Assembly (NCBI GenBank): GCA_002786025.1
Contig: NHNW01000087.1
Span: forward strand, 51,441 to 115,440
Reading direction: 5' to 3'
DNA from: Zasmidium citrigriseum
Taxonomy: Eukaryota > Ascomycota > Dothideomycetes > Mycosphaerellales > Mycosphaerellaceae
DNA length: 64,000 bases
The position numbers and the translations under genes are program-made. The notes beneath the pieces were generated by a model that made no database searches, was not told where the DNA came from, and saw only the letters and a program-made list of their open reading frames with translations. Shown in pieces: positions 1 to 10,323 of the stretch (position 1 is the stretch's first letter; the number at the start of each line of letters is the position of its first letter).

Positions 1-977
1 GCCACGTAGACATTGGAAAAGAATTGGACATCATCGATTTCGAGGCAAGCGCGACGACGAGCGGTTGGGGATGGTACTTTCTCAAGAATGAAGGTGCGCT
101 GTTGGAGCAGGCTTTGATTCAGTATGCGTTATCTGTGGCCATGAAGAGAGGATGGAAGGTTATGACGCCACCGAGTCTCGTATACTCGCACATTGCCAAT
201 GCTTGTGGTTTCATGCCTCGAGATCAGAACGGAGAGACGCAGATATATGGGATTGCGCAGAGTGAGGATGATCGATCTTCTGACAAACCAGGGCTCGTTC
301 TTGCGGGCACTGCTGAAATACCTTTCGCTGGATCGCAAGCGAACAAGACGTTGAAAGCAGAAGAACTACCTCTTAAAGTCATCGGCCCTTCAAGGAGTTA
401 TCGTGCTGAAGCTGGTGCACGAGGAGTCGATACCAAAGGTCTTTACCGGGTCCATGAGTTCACAAAAGTCGAGATGTTTGCCTGGACACTGCCTAGCACC
501 GATGGTGAAGGCGACCGCTTTGGAGACGACGAACAGCTCCCACAAACCGAAGACGTCTTCACCGAGATGCTTGACATTCAGAAGGAAATCCTCACCTCTC
601 TGAACCTCCACGCCAAGGTCCTCGAGATGCCCTCTTCCGACCTCGGTGCCAGTGCGACTCGGAAGATAGACATGGAGGCGTTCTTTCCGTCTCGCCAGTC
701 GATTGACAACGGCTATGGCGAGGTTACTTCCGCTTCGATGTGCACCGACTACCAGTCACGACGACTGGGCACACGGCTCAGACTGCCTGGCAATGCGGCC
801 AAGCTCGGCTGGCCACACACTGTCAATGGTACTGCCATGGCCATCCCACGGATTCTGGCATGTATCCTCGAGAACCACTGGAAGGATGATCAAGGTGCCG
901 TGCAGGTGCCCGAGTGCTTGCGGGAGTTTATGCCGGGCAACGTTGCGTTTATCGAACGGCGAGCGGCAGTGGCATGA
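1..977 (+). CDS. Seryl-tRNA synthetase, mitochondrial type (5' truncated by window)
   Basis: This is the C-terminal part of a class II seryl-tRNA synthetase, which charges tRNA-Ser; the sequence resembles the organellar (yeast Dia4-like) enzyme more than the cytosolic one. The open frame begins at base 3 with HVDIGKELDIIDFE, the conserved entry into the catalytic core, so the N-terminal coiled-coil arm lies upstream of the window. Visible class II signatures are motif 2 (RSYRAEAGARGVDT followed by GLYRVHEFTKVEMF) and motif 3 (VNGTAMAIPRILACILE). A TAEIP element, which binds serine in this family, precedes motif 2. The stop is the TGA at 975-977. Nothing in the visible part suggests a break. 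The mitochondrial assignment is inferred from the core sequence because the targeting peptide is not in view. Confidence 0.9.
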   Translation, partial: HVDIGKELDIIDFEASATTSGWGWYFLKNEGALLEQALIQYALSVAMKRGWKVMTPPSLVYSHIANACGFMPRDQNGETQIYGIAQSEDDRSSDKPGLVLAGTAEIPFAGSQANKTLKAEELPLKVIGPSRSYRAEAGARGVDTKGLYRVHEFTKVEMFAWTLPSTDGEGDRFGDDEQLPQTEDVFTEMLDIQKEILTSLNLHAKVLEMPSSDLGASATRKIDMEAFFPSRQSIDNGYGEVTSASMCTDYQSRRLGTRLRLPGNAAKLGWPHTVNGTAMAIPRILACILENHWKDDQGAVQVPECLREFMPGNVAFIERRAAVA

Positions 978-2215
978 GGAGTTGCTGATGGTGAGAGTCT
1001 ATCATGCAACACATGAACGAAAGATTCACCAGATCTGCTGTCGTATTGTGCAATCGTCACATCACGCCGTTGCATATGTTGTATATCACGACAGTAATCA
1101 ACTTCTGATAATGATGAACCATCATGGACGGCACTACGGACCGAAATGACCATGGCGCCATTCATTCATCATCAACAACACACCACATGATGAGCTCTCA
1201 AGACTACTGTCGGGTTCAGAGCTGACCGCCTCTCGCGGTACGACTACGGCGACCATGGACCATCGGTGTGACGGAGCCATTGACATCCACCGCTCGTGCG
1301 ACAACAGGACGCTTCGATCCCTGACCCGATCGCAACACCCGCGAACAGCGCCAAAAGACCCGGCAGCCCGGCTCCTGTACCCACAGCCCTCACACAAATG
1401 TCCTCTCCCGAATGGATCTAATCTAGCGCCGCTGCTGTGTAACCAACGACAACAAGAAACAGACGCGATGATGTGCCGTGCCGGGAAGATCTTGTGCGCT
1501 GGCACGAGGGAGAAAATTTTTGCTCGTCTCGTGTAACGACAGCGCGCCTAATAAACGGGCGTGCATGCTGTGTTACTCGAGACCACTTTCGTCTATGTGT
1601 CACGAGCAATCGGAGCCGTGAACGTGGTCGGTCTGTGGGACCTTGTCGGCGGCAGTGCAACGGGAGCAGGCGGTTCGCATCGTGTATGAATGACAGATCA
1701 TTCTCTTAAGAGATCTGTCGGTATGTGCTGTGGCTCCACCTGTATATATGGATATAAGCTAGACACGTAGCCAGACTCGGCACCTTGCCCGTGCCCGAGT
1801 GGGACAGGTCAGTCACCTCGACCCAAATGAACATGTCTTCGGGAGATTTGTGCATAGATGAAAACCACCGTGATGGAAATTTGAACTACCATAATGATGG
1901 GACGTCCATGACGTTTGTCTGGTACTGTCTCCGGCTCCCTGCAGTGTGTAAGTGCCGGGTGGAAGGGTGGGTCTGTCTGACTGTCTTGATATTTGAGCGT
2001 TGCTGGTGTGTGGTTATGAGTTGATTCATCTGATCTGATATGATGTATGCACATGATGTCTGCCTGTCCTGAATCGGCCTGCAGGGATGGATGGCGATGA
2101 AGCCTCTCTAACATCCATTTCCGAACATGCCCATATTGCTGCGATTGCCTGAAAGGTGTGCCCAATCAATGTTAGAGACTCATGTCCAGAGGAACACGAT
2201 CCAATCCCATACTGC
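978..2215. other. Convergent intergenic region, no gene seen
   Basis: This is the 1.2-kb space between the 3' ends of two convergent genes. Short open frames exist on both strands, but none has a recognisable domain or plausible splice structure. It probably holds the two 3' untranslated regions. Confidence 0.5.
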
Positions 2216-5008
2216 TCACAGCCAAGGCGCCTCACCTCCAGCAACTGCCCGTCGCTGCCCTTGTCCCTCCCACCGCCAACCTTTCAAAGTCTCCGCTCCA
2301 ACACTCCGCTTATTTGCCAGCGCCTTATGCCTCAGCATCTTGACCACGCCACTCTCATCACTGGCCTCCAGCTGCTCAGGCGAAAGCTCGAGGATCTGGT
2401 TTGCAGACTGAGAGTTGCGGCGAAGGTGACGCCAAAGTTGCCGGGCGGAGTCTCCCTCGCTTGTGTCGGTGGAAATGGCGGTAGTGGTTTTGGGGGCGGT
2501 TATGATGGTGTTTGTAGAAGGCGATTTGGCGATGAGAGTTGTTGATTGGGATTCGTTGGTGGTCGGTAGGGTTGAGCTGTTTGCTGTTGTATCGATGTCC
2601 GTGATTACTACCGAGGGTTTGTCGGCTCCTAGGGATGTATTTGCGGTCCATGATTCGTCTTCTCCTTGTTTGTCTCCATTCGATTGTCCTTCGAGAAAGC
2701 GTCGAACTTGCTGCACGGCGGCTGCAGCGGTAGACTGTTGCAATGTCCAGCGATCAATCATTTTCAATGCTCGACTGGGTGCGTAGTATGTTGCCAGGAA
2801 TTGGGCCAGCTTTGTATGAACGTTCGATTGAGTAGCGAAGCTCGTAGCATCCCCGATGATGCTCCATCTTGAGTCTGTCTTGGGGCGTTTGAGGGCACAG
2901 ATCTCGCGAACGGTAACAACGCTTTCTGTAGGTAAGGCAGTATGCCGATATCGAGCTTCGATATGAAGGAAGTTCGACTCCAGAGTTCCAAGCATGCTCT
3001 CCAGCTCCACGAACAACGAGTCGGCATCGTTGTCCTTCTCGGTGCCAGCGGCGGCTGGTTCTTGAGACTGAAGTCTTGGTACGTGGACCTTCAAGAATAA
3101 GGAGCTGCGTTGTCCGAATCTCAGGTCCTTGACGGCTTTCTGACCTATGACTTCCACGATTCGACAACGCTCGAGCGGCTTGTAACAGAGACGCAAGCTC
3201 GTGACACTGCCGAGGGAGCAACCATGCCTGACGTCTCGAAACATATTGTCTAGAGAATCTGGATTGATGTCTACAGTGCCCCTGAAATCTAGCGCCCAGT
3301 TGTGGCGAGCTGGCAGAACGTTGGAGGCGTTTTCGTCAGGGCCAAGCTCGATCTTGAGGGTATGTACTGGCCAGTTGACCATGCTGCCAATCGATTGTAC
3401 CAGAGAAGAAGGAGCTTTTGAGATGACAAAGACTTGGACGCTCTCGTGCTGGAGACCTTGATCCAGGAAGTTCATGAAAAACTGCTGCATTGGTTGGAAC
3501 TTGTCGTCGGGTATGCACTCAGGGGTGTCTCTGCCCGAGGTATGAGGTACAAGTCCCAATCTCTCCAGGACCAAGGCCGTGCTTGGAGGCATCAAAGCAT
3601 GCAGCAGAGCACATCCACGAGCACCAGCGGGCTCGTCTGAACTCTGTTGTCTCGCTGAAAGGACCGCAAGCCTATCGCCCGGAATGTCCAGCCTAGAACA
3701 CAGCTCCACGATGCATTGATGTGCAATACTGCCAGCCATAGTCGAGACATTCTCATCGATGACAATGACAGCATCCAAAGGCCGGTTCCGCATCGTCGAT
3801 GAATACGTTGATGAGGAATTCGCTTCAACAGACTTGGTACGAACAGTCGCTTCGATCGCCACCCAGACGTCTCTCGACAGGCCAACATCAACTGATTCGC
3901 GGTCGACCGAGATCTTCAGATCAATATAAGGTACCGTGGCTTGAAGATCTGCAATATCTTTGTCCACGGCCGAGTACATGGATCTGAACTGTGGTCGTGG
4001 AGTTGGCTCTGGAGTAGGCGAGTGAGGCGTTGGTGAAGGGGAAAGCAACCGATCCGAGAACTGTCTATCTGGTACCGGCCTTGGGTTCGAAACCATTGAT
4101 GGCGGAGTCATGAGAGTCCCACTGGCCAGGAATTCATCCGTCGAGATGCTTGAATCAGTGAACGACCGCTGCGAGGCAGACGTATCGACATCCAGATCCT
4201 GGCTTTCGATGCTGTCTCTGCTGACTTCGAAACTTCGCAAACGACTTCGTTCTCGCTGCTCTTCAGAGCTCTGTTTGCGCCTGTTGGAGATTCGTCGGAT
4301 GAGTCCTGGTTCGGCTTCTGTCGACCTCATAGAATGCGAACTGCGTGATCGATGCGCAATGCCTTCCTTCACTTTGGTGAGCATACGCCGGCTGACGGAC
4401 TTGTGCCGAAGCATCTTTCCAGGGGTCGGGGGAGGCATAGCAACAGCGGAGTCGTCGGTCGTATGTGCTGTCAGAGTGGACTTCGAATCATTCTGCACTG
4501 GAGAGATGACATTGTTCGCAAACGGCAGGCTCGGAGGTGCTGGAGAAGTGCATCCCGGCGACATGCAACTCTCGTCGTTCACAGAGTGCACGCACGGGGG
4601 TGCGACATCCGCGTAGATGGTGTTCTGCTTCAGATTCTCCCTCGTTTTGCGAACTTTCAATGGTGAATCAGTCTTCCTGCAGGCCGAATGGTCTCTCTGT
4701 CGAGCAAGTGATGGCTTGCTGTTCGGTGAGAGCATAGCAAAAGGTGGTGAATGATTCAAGGCGGACTGCTGCCAGTGCCGCATTCCCAGAGTCCCAGACA
4801 GATTCCCAGGTGGTGTTGAGCCATCGCGAAGGTAGTGCCCTGGGGACATGTTCTGCATGCTGTCAGGTGATCCAATCGCTTTACAATCTTTTCGCTTTAC
4901 CTCCTTGTTCGCCATCGTCTTCTCAGCCCTGACGCTCAACTCAGAGAGGGACAGCGAAAGCTCAAACTGCTCGGTTTGGGAGTATGCAAAGACAAGGTGA
5001 GTTGGCAT
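2216..5008 (-). CDS. Large fungal protein with a degenerate VWA-like domain
   Basis: This is a 930-residue single-exon frame. Residues 1-350 are low complexity, rich in Ser, Pro and Arg, with basic stretches (RHKSVSRRMLTKVKEG near 201) typical of disordered regulatory regions. Residues about 360-640 look folded. A hydrophobic strand DAVIVIDENVST (412-423) followed by a helix and a second strand DRLAVLSA resembles a von Willebrand factor A fold, although the MIDAS DxSxS is degenerate (DENVS), so metal binding is doubtful. The C-terminus is Thr/Ser-rich and ends with a basic segment. An alternative start is Met32 (4915), followed by ANKEVKRKDC. The next gene upstream, an E2-like protein on the same strand, starts 1.3 kb away and ends 275 bp from this start. 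I do not recognise a specific function; the VWA call is a structural inference. Confidence 0.7.
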   Translation of the reverse strand: MPTHLVFAYSQTEQFELSLSLSELSVRAEKTMANKEVKRKDCKAIGSPDSMQNMSPGHYLRDGSTPPGNLSGTLGMRHWQQSALNHSPPFAMLSPNSKPSLARQRDHSACRKTDSPLKVRKTRENLKQNTIYADVAPPCVHSVNDESCMSPGCTSPAPPSLPFANNVISPVQNDSKSTLTAHTTDDSAVAMPPPTPGKMLRHKSVSRRMLTKVKEGIAHRSRSSHSMRSTEAEPGLIRRISNRRKQSSEEQRERSRLRSFEVSRDSIESQDLDVDTSASQRSFTDSSISTDEFLASGTLMTPPSMVSNPRPVPDRQFSDRLLSPSPTPHSPTPEPTPRPQFRSMYSAVDKDIADLQATVPYIDLKISVDRESVDVGLSRDVWVAIEATVRTKSVEANSSSTYSSTMRNRPLDAVIVIDENVSTMAGSIAHQCIVELCSRLDIPGDRLAVLSARQQSSDEPAGARGCALLHALMPPSTALVLERLGLVPHTSGRDTPECIPDDKFQPMQQFFMNFLDQGLQHESVQVFVISKAPSSLVQSIGSMVNWPVHTLKIELGPDENASNVLPARHNWALDFRGTVDINPDSLDNMFRDVRHGCSLGSVTSLRLCYKPLERCRIVEVIGQKAVKDLRFGQRSSLFLKVHVPRLQSQEPAAAGTEKDNDADSLFVELESMLGTLESNFLHIEARYRHTALPTESVVTVREICALKRPKTDSRWSIIGDATSFATQSNVHTKLAQFLATYYAPSRALKMIDRWTLQQSTAAAAVQQVRRFLEGQSNGDKQGEDESWTANTSLGADKPSVVITDIDTTANSSTLPTTNESQSTTLIAKSPSTNTIITAPKTTTAISTDTSEGDSARQLWRHLRRNSQSANQILELSPEQLEASDESGVVKMLRHKALANKRSVGAETLKGWRWEGQGQRRAVAGGEAPWL

Positions 5009-5283
5009 TGTGAAGTCGCCAGGTGAGTATGGGTAAGTACTGCATCGAAGCGTCCTTCCTGGCTCGTGGTTCTATCCAAAACAGAGGAAGTTGTCAACGT
5101 CGCGGTCGTCCATGCCGGCAGAATCGTGGAAAGTCGCTCCTGCCTCTTTGGTGAATCGGCTTGGCATTGTCTCCAGCGCCACGACTTCATCATTCGGTTA
5201 CCGAATTTAAGGGGCTGTATCGACTCGATTGTCTTTTCACATGACATTCTTGGGTATCTGATCTATGAGTACAATGATTCTCT

Positions 5284-6330
5284 TCAACTTGCAGCCTCGG
5301 CCTTTCGCATGGGTGAAATTTGGTTCAATGTCTCCTGGTCGATCTTGAAGAAGTTGATCTGGAGTCAAGTTAGCAATCGCTATAGTAGAAGAAACAGTTG
5401 CTAGACTCACCACATCGTTGTTCTCTCCTCCATACAGCACTGGCTCAGATAGACTGGCGTTCACACTCTTCCTCACTCTATCCTCCCACACGCCCTGCCA
5501 GTTCCACTCACCTGGCCTACGAGCCCCTCCTGGCTGCTGTCGCGGAGATGCACTGCGCTCTTTACTCTGCTCCCTGCTCTCTCCAAGCGAACGTGCAACA
5601 GATGTAGCTCTGCTGGCGGCTGGCGTCTTGGAACGGTAGCTTCTCCACGCATGCCAGGCGCCATTGTTGGCCGCAGCATCCAGCGGTATCGAATCCAGCA
5701 CTTCCTCCGTATCAAAAACGACGCGAATGTACTGCAGCAGCTCAACGACATGCGGTAGCTGCTGGTGCTTCGCATCGTCGCGCTCATGTTGCTCGCGCAG
5801 AGCGCCATCCTCTTCCTGGCCGTCTTGTGCCACGGCGGGCTCTTTCACGTCGGGCCTGCTTGCGACGTCGCTTGCAGATGGAAACCATTCCGGGAAGCCA
5901 TGACGCAGACTGAGGCCGCCCGGGGGCAGTCGATGGGAGTCGGCGGCACCAATGGCGGGATCGGTGGTGAAATCCCTGCTGGAGTACGTGTACGTGGTGA
6001 GCGGTGTTACAAGTGGGTGGAAGACATCACTCTGGAACGTGACTACTGGCGGGCGCTGGGGATAGTCGTCGTCAAAGGCAATTTGGAAGCGGAGCACGGC
6101 GTTCATGTATGGTCCTGGGCCGATGATGAGCGTGCCCGCGCATGCATCGATCGTGGATGCTGGCAGTCGTTGCCGCGTTGCTCACCTTTGCGGACGAAGA
6201 GTACGCCGGTCCACAGGAGCGGATGGTCTGGCACGGGGGCCACGTAGACGCCCTTGGGACAGGCATGTTTCAAGGTCGCGTAGTCCACGCAGAGCTTCTG
6301 CCGCACGAACGCGGCCGAGGCGAAGGACAT
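5284..6330 (-). CDS. UBC-fold protein lacking the catalytic cysteine (AKTIP/FTS-like)
   Basis: The model has three exons: 6330-6186, 6114-5411 and 5358-5284 (introns 71 and 52 nt, GTGAG donors, CAG acceptors, GCTAAC branch point in the second). The spliced product is 307 residues. Residues about 10-130 form an E2-like fold: PLLWTGVLFVRKGPYMNAVLRF, then DDDYPQRPPVVTF and VFHPLV. Active E2 enzymes have an HPN motif and a Cys a few residues later; here HPN is replaced by HPL and no cysteine follows, as in the AKTIP/FTS subgroup of inactive E2 variants. In animals and Aspergillus, FTS works with Hook and FHIP to link early endosomes to dynein; that role here is inference. The tail after residue 150 is disordered and ends INFFKIDQETLNQISPMRK. 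A generic fungal UEV of unknown role is the alternative. Confidence 0.8.
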
Positions 6331-6671
6331 GATGTTAGCACCTCATGTCAGTCGGTTGTTGTGTGTTTTGGACTCGTGCGAGCTTCGACACCAGAAAGAT
6401 CGCAGAAGGCTCGGCATCGGCTACGTCACGTGCGAGAACGACATGAGACGATCTCGTGGGCAGGGATCAATGCGAACACTACAAGGAGCTGATATTTGCA
6501 GCCCCGGTAGAAGGAGTCGTGGTGTGGTTACAGAACGAGGTGCATGCTGGTTAGAACTCTCAGGCATCTACATTTTGTGATTTGACCGAAATTATAAAAC
6601 GTGAGCTCGTACAATGCGCAGGATTGGTCGCGGCACCATCGAAGGATGCGACACCCAGCCGCAATTAAACG
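6331..6671. other. Upstream region of the UBC-like gene
   Basis: This is about 340 bp between the UBC-like start and the target TA of the adjacent transposon, with ordinary base composition. It must carry the promoter of the UBC-like gene; I see no distinct element. The transposon insertion lies roughly 340 bp upstream of that start codon. Confidence 0.4.
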
Positions 6672-6673
6672 TA

Positions 6674-6712
6674 CACCCTCTGGCCAGCTCCGAGGTGCTG
6701 AGACTAGCTCTT
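6674..6712 (+). repeat. Left terminal inverted repeat of Tc1-like element
   Basis: This 39-bp repeat matches the reverse complement of 8628-8666 except at one position (A in the left copy, G in the right). It has normal base composition, unlike the adjacent TpA-rich interior. Confidence 0.9.
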
Positions 6713-7699
6713 GAGTCAATACCACCCTTGTCCAACCCCTTAATACAATCTTCTTAATTCGTGTCTATTGTTATCGCTTAGTAGAGGTGTTATTGTCCTC
6801 TTATTAGAAGAGGTTACGTTATTAAGGTTATAAGTACCCTAGGCGTAATTTAGAGTAATAACTCTAACCCCTTTATATAACCTTCTCTTCTTTAATACTA
6901 CTCTCTACTAGCTTACTACTATTTATTATCGTCTTATATAATATCTAGTACCTCCGTAAATAACTAGATCTAGTATTATTAATATAGAAAGAGCTATATA
7001 AGATAGAGTATAAGAGAAGAGTAGTAGGTAGGCTAAGGAATAGATTCTTAGGTAGCTAGTAATATAATTACTAACTTCTTCGCCCTCTAGATAGCTATAA
7101 TACTAGTACTACGCTCTTAGCGAGTATAATAGCCTCTAGATATACTATACCTAGTTATAGGGAGTATAAGGAGTATTCTTATAGCCTCTAGGCCTAAGAG
7201 TAGCTTACTTATACCCTTTTCGCTACTCGATATAAATCTAACCCCCTCTAGCTTTATACCTTTATAAGATTAAGGAATTAACTACTACCTACGCTATACT
7301 ATTAAATACCTCTATAGAGTAGCTTAAGATACGATCTAGTCTATTATAGAGCGTATAGGCTATACGCCCTATACGATCTATCGTATTACTAATAAGCTAG
7401 AAACTCTAATACGTACCTAGCCTTATATTAGCCGAATCTACCTAGACGACGTACGAGCTACTATAATATTAATACCCCTTCGCGAGTAAGTTATTAATTA
7501 CTTAGAGATAGTCCCTAACGCCTATAGGCTAATATATAGTAAGCTAGCTATTTCTATAGGTCTTAATATCTCTATACGTATAATACGTTATATTATACGT
7601 ACCTACGGCTTCCGACGGTATATTATAAAGGCTAAACTACTCCTTAGCGAGCTTATAAAGATACGATAGCTTTAATAGGCTCTATAATATATAGACTAG

Positions 7700-8340
7700 A
7701 TATAAGAAGACTAGTATAACGTTATCTTCTTAGATAAGATAGCTATATACTATAGCGGCTACTAATAACTATATATAACTCGTAGGCTATACGAGTAATT
7801 TAATCTAGACTATCTCCGCCCTCGTAGACTTTAAATCTCTTACTAAATATACTAGGATATAATATCTAGTATAGGAAGAGGCCTACTTATCTACTAGTAA
7901 CGTTAATAATAGGGAACTATTACTACGTAGTCCTTTATTATATATATCGTATCTATAATTATCGACTACTTCTAAGTACTTATTAATAAGATTAAACTCG
8001 AGCTTATAGCCTTTATAGGAGTACTATAGCTATACCCTATAGCTCTATACTAAAGAGAGGCTATCTTTTAGTAAAATAACGCTCTAGCTTATAAGGCTAA
8101 CGTAACGAAGGCTACTCTTACTTAATAAGGCGTAAGACTTATATAGTTTCTAGCTTCCTCGCTAGATCTTAACCCTATTAAGACTATCTAGCGTATTATT
8201 AAGGATTTAATTAACTTACCCCTTATCTATATACTAACCTTAGACGTAGAGCTAGAAGCCCGTATATATAATACTTAGATATAGATTACTTATAAGTAAA
8301 TTAGAGCTATTATTAGTACTATACCCTTACGTATATAAGC
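7700..8340 (+). pseudogene. Tc1-type transposase remnant (DD34E)
   Basis: In one plus-strand frame the typical Tc1 features can be traced despite stops. VIF-D-I near 7720-7740 corresponds to the second catalytic Asp block (VFSDE-like). NNALAYKAN at about 8075-8100 corresponds to the DNAP-H block. SLDLNPIKTI at about 8156-8188 corresponds to the SPDLNPIEN block, with the catalytic Glu read as Lys. The distance between the Asp and Glu positions is 34 residues. Premature TAG/TAA codons fall where Gln or Trp would be expected, and Asp-to-Asn and Glu-to-Lys changes are G-to-A transitions, all consistent with RIP. The 5' end of the gene (upstream of 7700) cannot be read confidently. It is non-functional as it stands. 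Confidence 0.75.
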
Positions 8341-8627
8341 CGTTATTACTACTAGAGGTAGGCCTATAAAGTACTAAGAAAGGATTACTTATAATAATTA
8401 AGATTAGACTATTTAATATAGCTAGTTTAGCTTATAACTACTTGTTTAATTTACTTACTATATACTATCTCTCTAGCCTCTCCTTTATTATCCTTAGATA
8501 GCTAGCTATCTTTAAAACTATAGTCCTTAACCTTATTATATCCTTCTTCTTTAATAGGTGCAGTCAGAAGTCACATGAGCCGCCTAACCCTTTTAATCAC
8601 CACAGGGTACCCCTTGGCAAGCTAGTT

Positions 8628-8666
8628 AAGAGCCAGTCTCAGCACCTCGGAGCTGGCCAGAGGGTG
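8628..8666 (-). repeat. Right terminal inverted repeat of Tc1-like element
   Basis: This is the partner of the repeat at 6674-6712, inverted, and is followed directly by the TA target duplicate. Confidence 0.9.
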
Positions 8667-8668
8667 TA

Positions 8669-10285
8669 CGAAACTGACTCTTGCGTGCGCCTCGAATCAG
8701 TCGCCGCGAAAGGCAATGATGACGGGTGCATCTTCCAGGCTCGCGACGTCAGATTCCTGCTTCGGGAGGCTCGTCCATTGGTGTTGAGCCACATCACACC
8801 GCTTACGCTTCACATTGAGTGAGGAGCCTCTGGGAGCGGTCATGTGGTGGAACAGCGACCAGTGATTGACATGTCACCTTTGCCCACCGAACGACGTCGA
8901 CATGGCCAAGCCGGCCAATCCAGTCCGCCCGGCACAGAGGCATTCGTGAAGGCCAAGCGGCCCGGCAGCCAGTGCCAGCGCACATCGGCAAGGCGGACAG
9001 TCACGCTCGACACGTCGCTCGCATCCCGGCCGGGGCGCCGTCGCCGAGGGAGCGTCTACGGGCTGACAACGAGCGCAGACGCTGCAGCACCGGGGGCGAG
9101 AGGGAGACAGGCCGGGGAGAGTCGATTGATCGTATTGATGGGAAGTTTATGTATCTCGCGCTGGGAGCAGTCGCATCGGCATCGCGGATCGCTTGGCGGT
9201 GTGTCTGTGCGTCTTGTGTAGCATTGGTCGCATCGCATCTCGCTCGCTGCACCGCTGTTGCTGTGCGACATGCATCTCAATTGCCCCGCGTGACCGCTCG
9301 CAAATCCTTTCTGGCTGAGCAGAGCGCTGTCGACGTGTTCGTCGCCGAGGGGAAGACGCCTGCAGCAGCAGTGTCAGGACCCGCGCGCAGGACTGCGGCG
9401 ATTATATGCAGCAGGCCTGCGAGTGAGGCCGCCAGACGCACTCTTCACGATGACCGGCATTGCGCCTGGCGATGACGTCCTGCAGGCTGGCAGAAACCGT
9501 CCGCACCGCATCCCCGGTACGCCAACGGTCATATGACCGGCAGTTAGACGCCAGAGAAGTCAGGAGAAGCTTTGCAAACGGCGCTCGTCTCAGGAGACGC
9601 GCGAATCAGATGAAGGCTGCTTCCGCGCCTGCGCAGGGAGCATGGGTGCAGGAACACACGCTAATGTGATGCCGATGAGCCTATAACAGTCTCGCGTGGC
9701 GCCGTGCCCGCGTCCCTGTCGTGCTGCAAGGCCATTGGAAATAGAACATGCGGCGAAGGCAGGGCATGCGAGTCACGAAGGCTGCGGTGCCGGTGCACGA
9801 TGACATGCCCCGCCGGGGGACGAGTCGCGGCGGAGAGCTCTGCGTGAGTGAGGTGCATCGTGAGGTGCTGGTGCGGGCACGGCGCTGGGCGGTGCCTCGG
9901 TGGGAGTCGAGAAGTGGGTTGGGCGCAAATGTGATGATGGGAAAGGAGCCGGCTCGTCGGCTTGCGATCCCGCGCAATCGTGCTACGAGTTACCAATTCG
10001 AAGTGACGAACCTTAGTCGCCCCCCAGCCGGAGCCTATCCTTGCGCTCTGCTCAGGAGAAGACGAAGTTTTTCACCGCCAGATTATGCTTTCCCTTTGGG
10101 CCTGGCGGGCGGCCAGCAGTTACACTTGCGCTGTTTGACTCGCCCCGTTGCACGCTGCAGCCTCCCTCCGAAGATTGCAAGACACTGGTCGACGGGCACT
10201 GCCAGAGCTCTGCCGGACCGCAGGCCCGCGGCGAAGATGCCGCTGCTCGATGCTGGCGGGGCGGTGCCTGGTGCAGTGCGGGATG
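8669..10285. other. GC-rich gap between two transposons, no gene recognised
   Basis: This 1.6-kb stretch has normal to high GC and no RIP signature. It contains open frames on both strands up to 182 codons, but all are Arg/Ala/Ser-rich with no recognisable domain and no consistent splice model. It could hold an exon of an unrecognised gene or be intergenic sequence isolated by the two insertions. Confidence 0.4.
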
Positions 10286-10294
10286 CAGCATCGT

Positions 10295-10323
10295 AGGTAT
10301 TCTTGGTTGTAGGAAGTTTTTAG
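10295..10323 (+). repeat. Left terminal inverted repeat of MULE
   Basis: The outermost 29 bp begin AGGTATTCTTGG and end GAAGTTTTTAG; they match the reverse complement of 13451-13479 at 23 of 29 positions. Confidence 0.8.

Larger units (their letters stand above)
6672..8668. mobile_element. RIP-degraded Tc1/mariner-type DNA transposon
   Basis: The element spans 6674-8666 (1,993 bp) and is flanked by TA on both sides (6672-6673 and 8667-8668), the Tc1/mariner target duplication. Its termini are inverted repeats of about 39 bp, starting CACCCTCTGGCCAGCTCCGA at the left and ending with the reverse complement at the right, with one mismatch. The interior is strongly TpA-rich, as expected from RIP. 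A transposase frame is still readable on the plus strand with stops at former Gln/Trp codons. The size and ends match fungal Tc1/Fot1-like elements, and the DD34E spacing favours Tc1 proper over pogo/Fot1. Confidence 0.88.

Noticed and set aside
9748..10296. 182-codon frame on the plus strand beside the MULE
   Set aside because: Arg-rich, without a domain, and it runs across the MULE target site, so it cannot be an intact ancestral gene.
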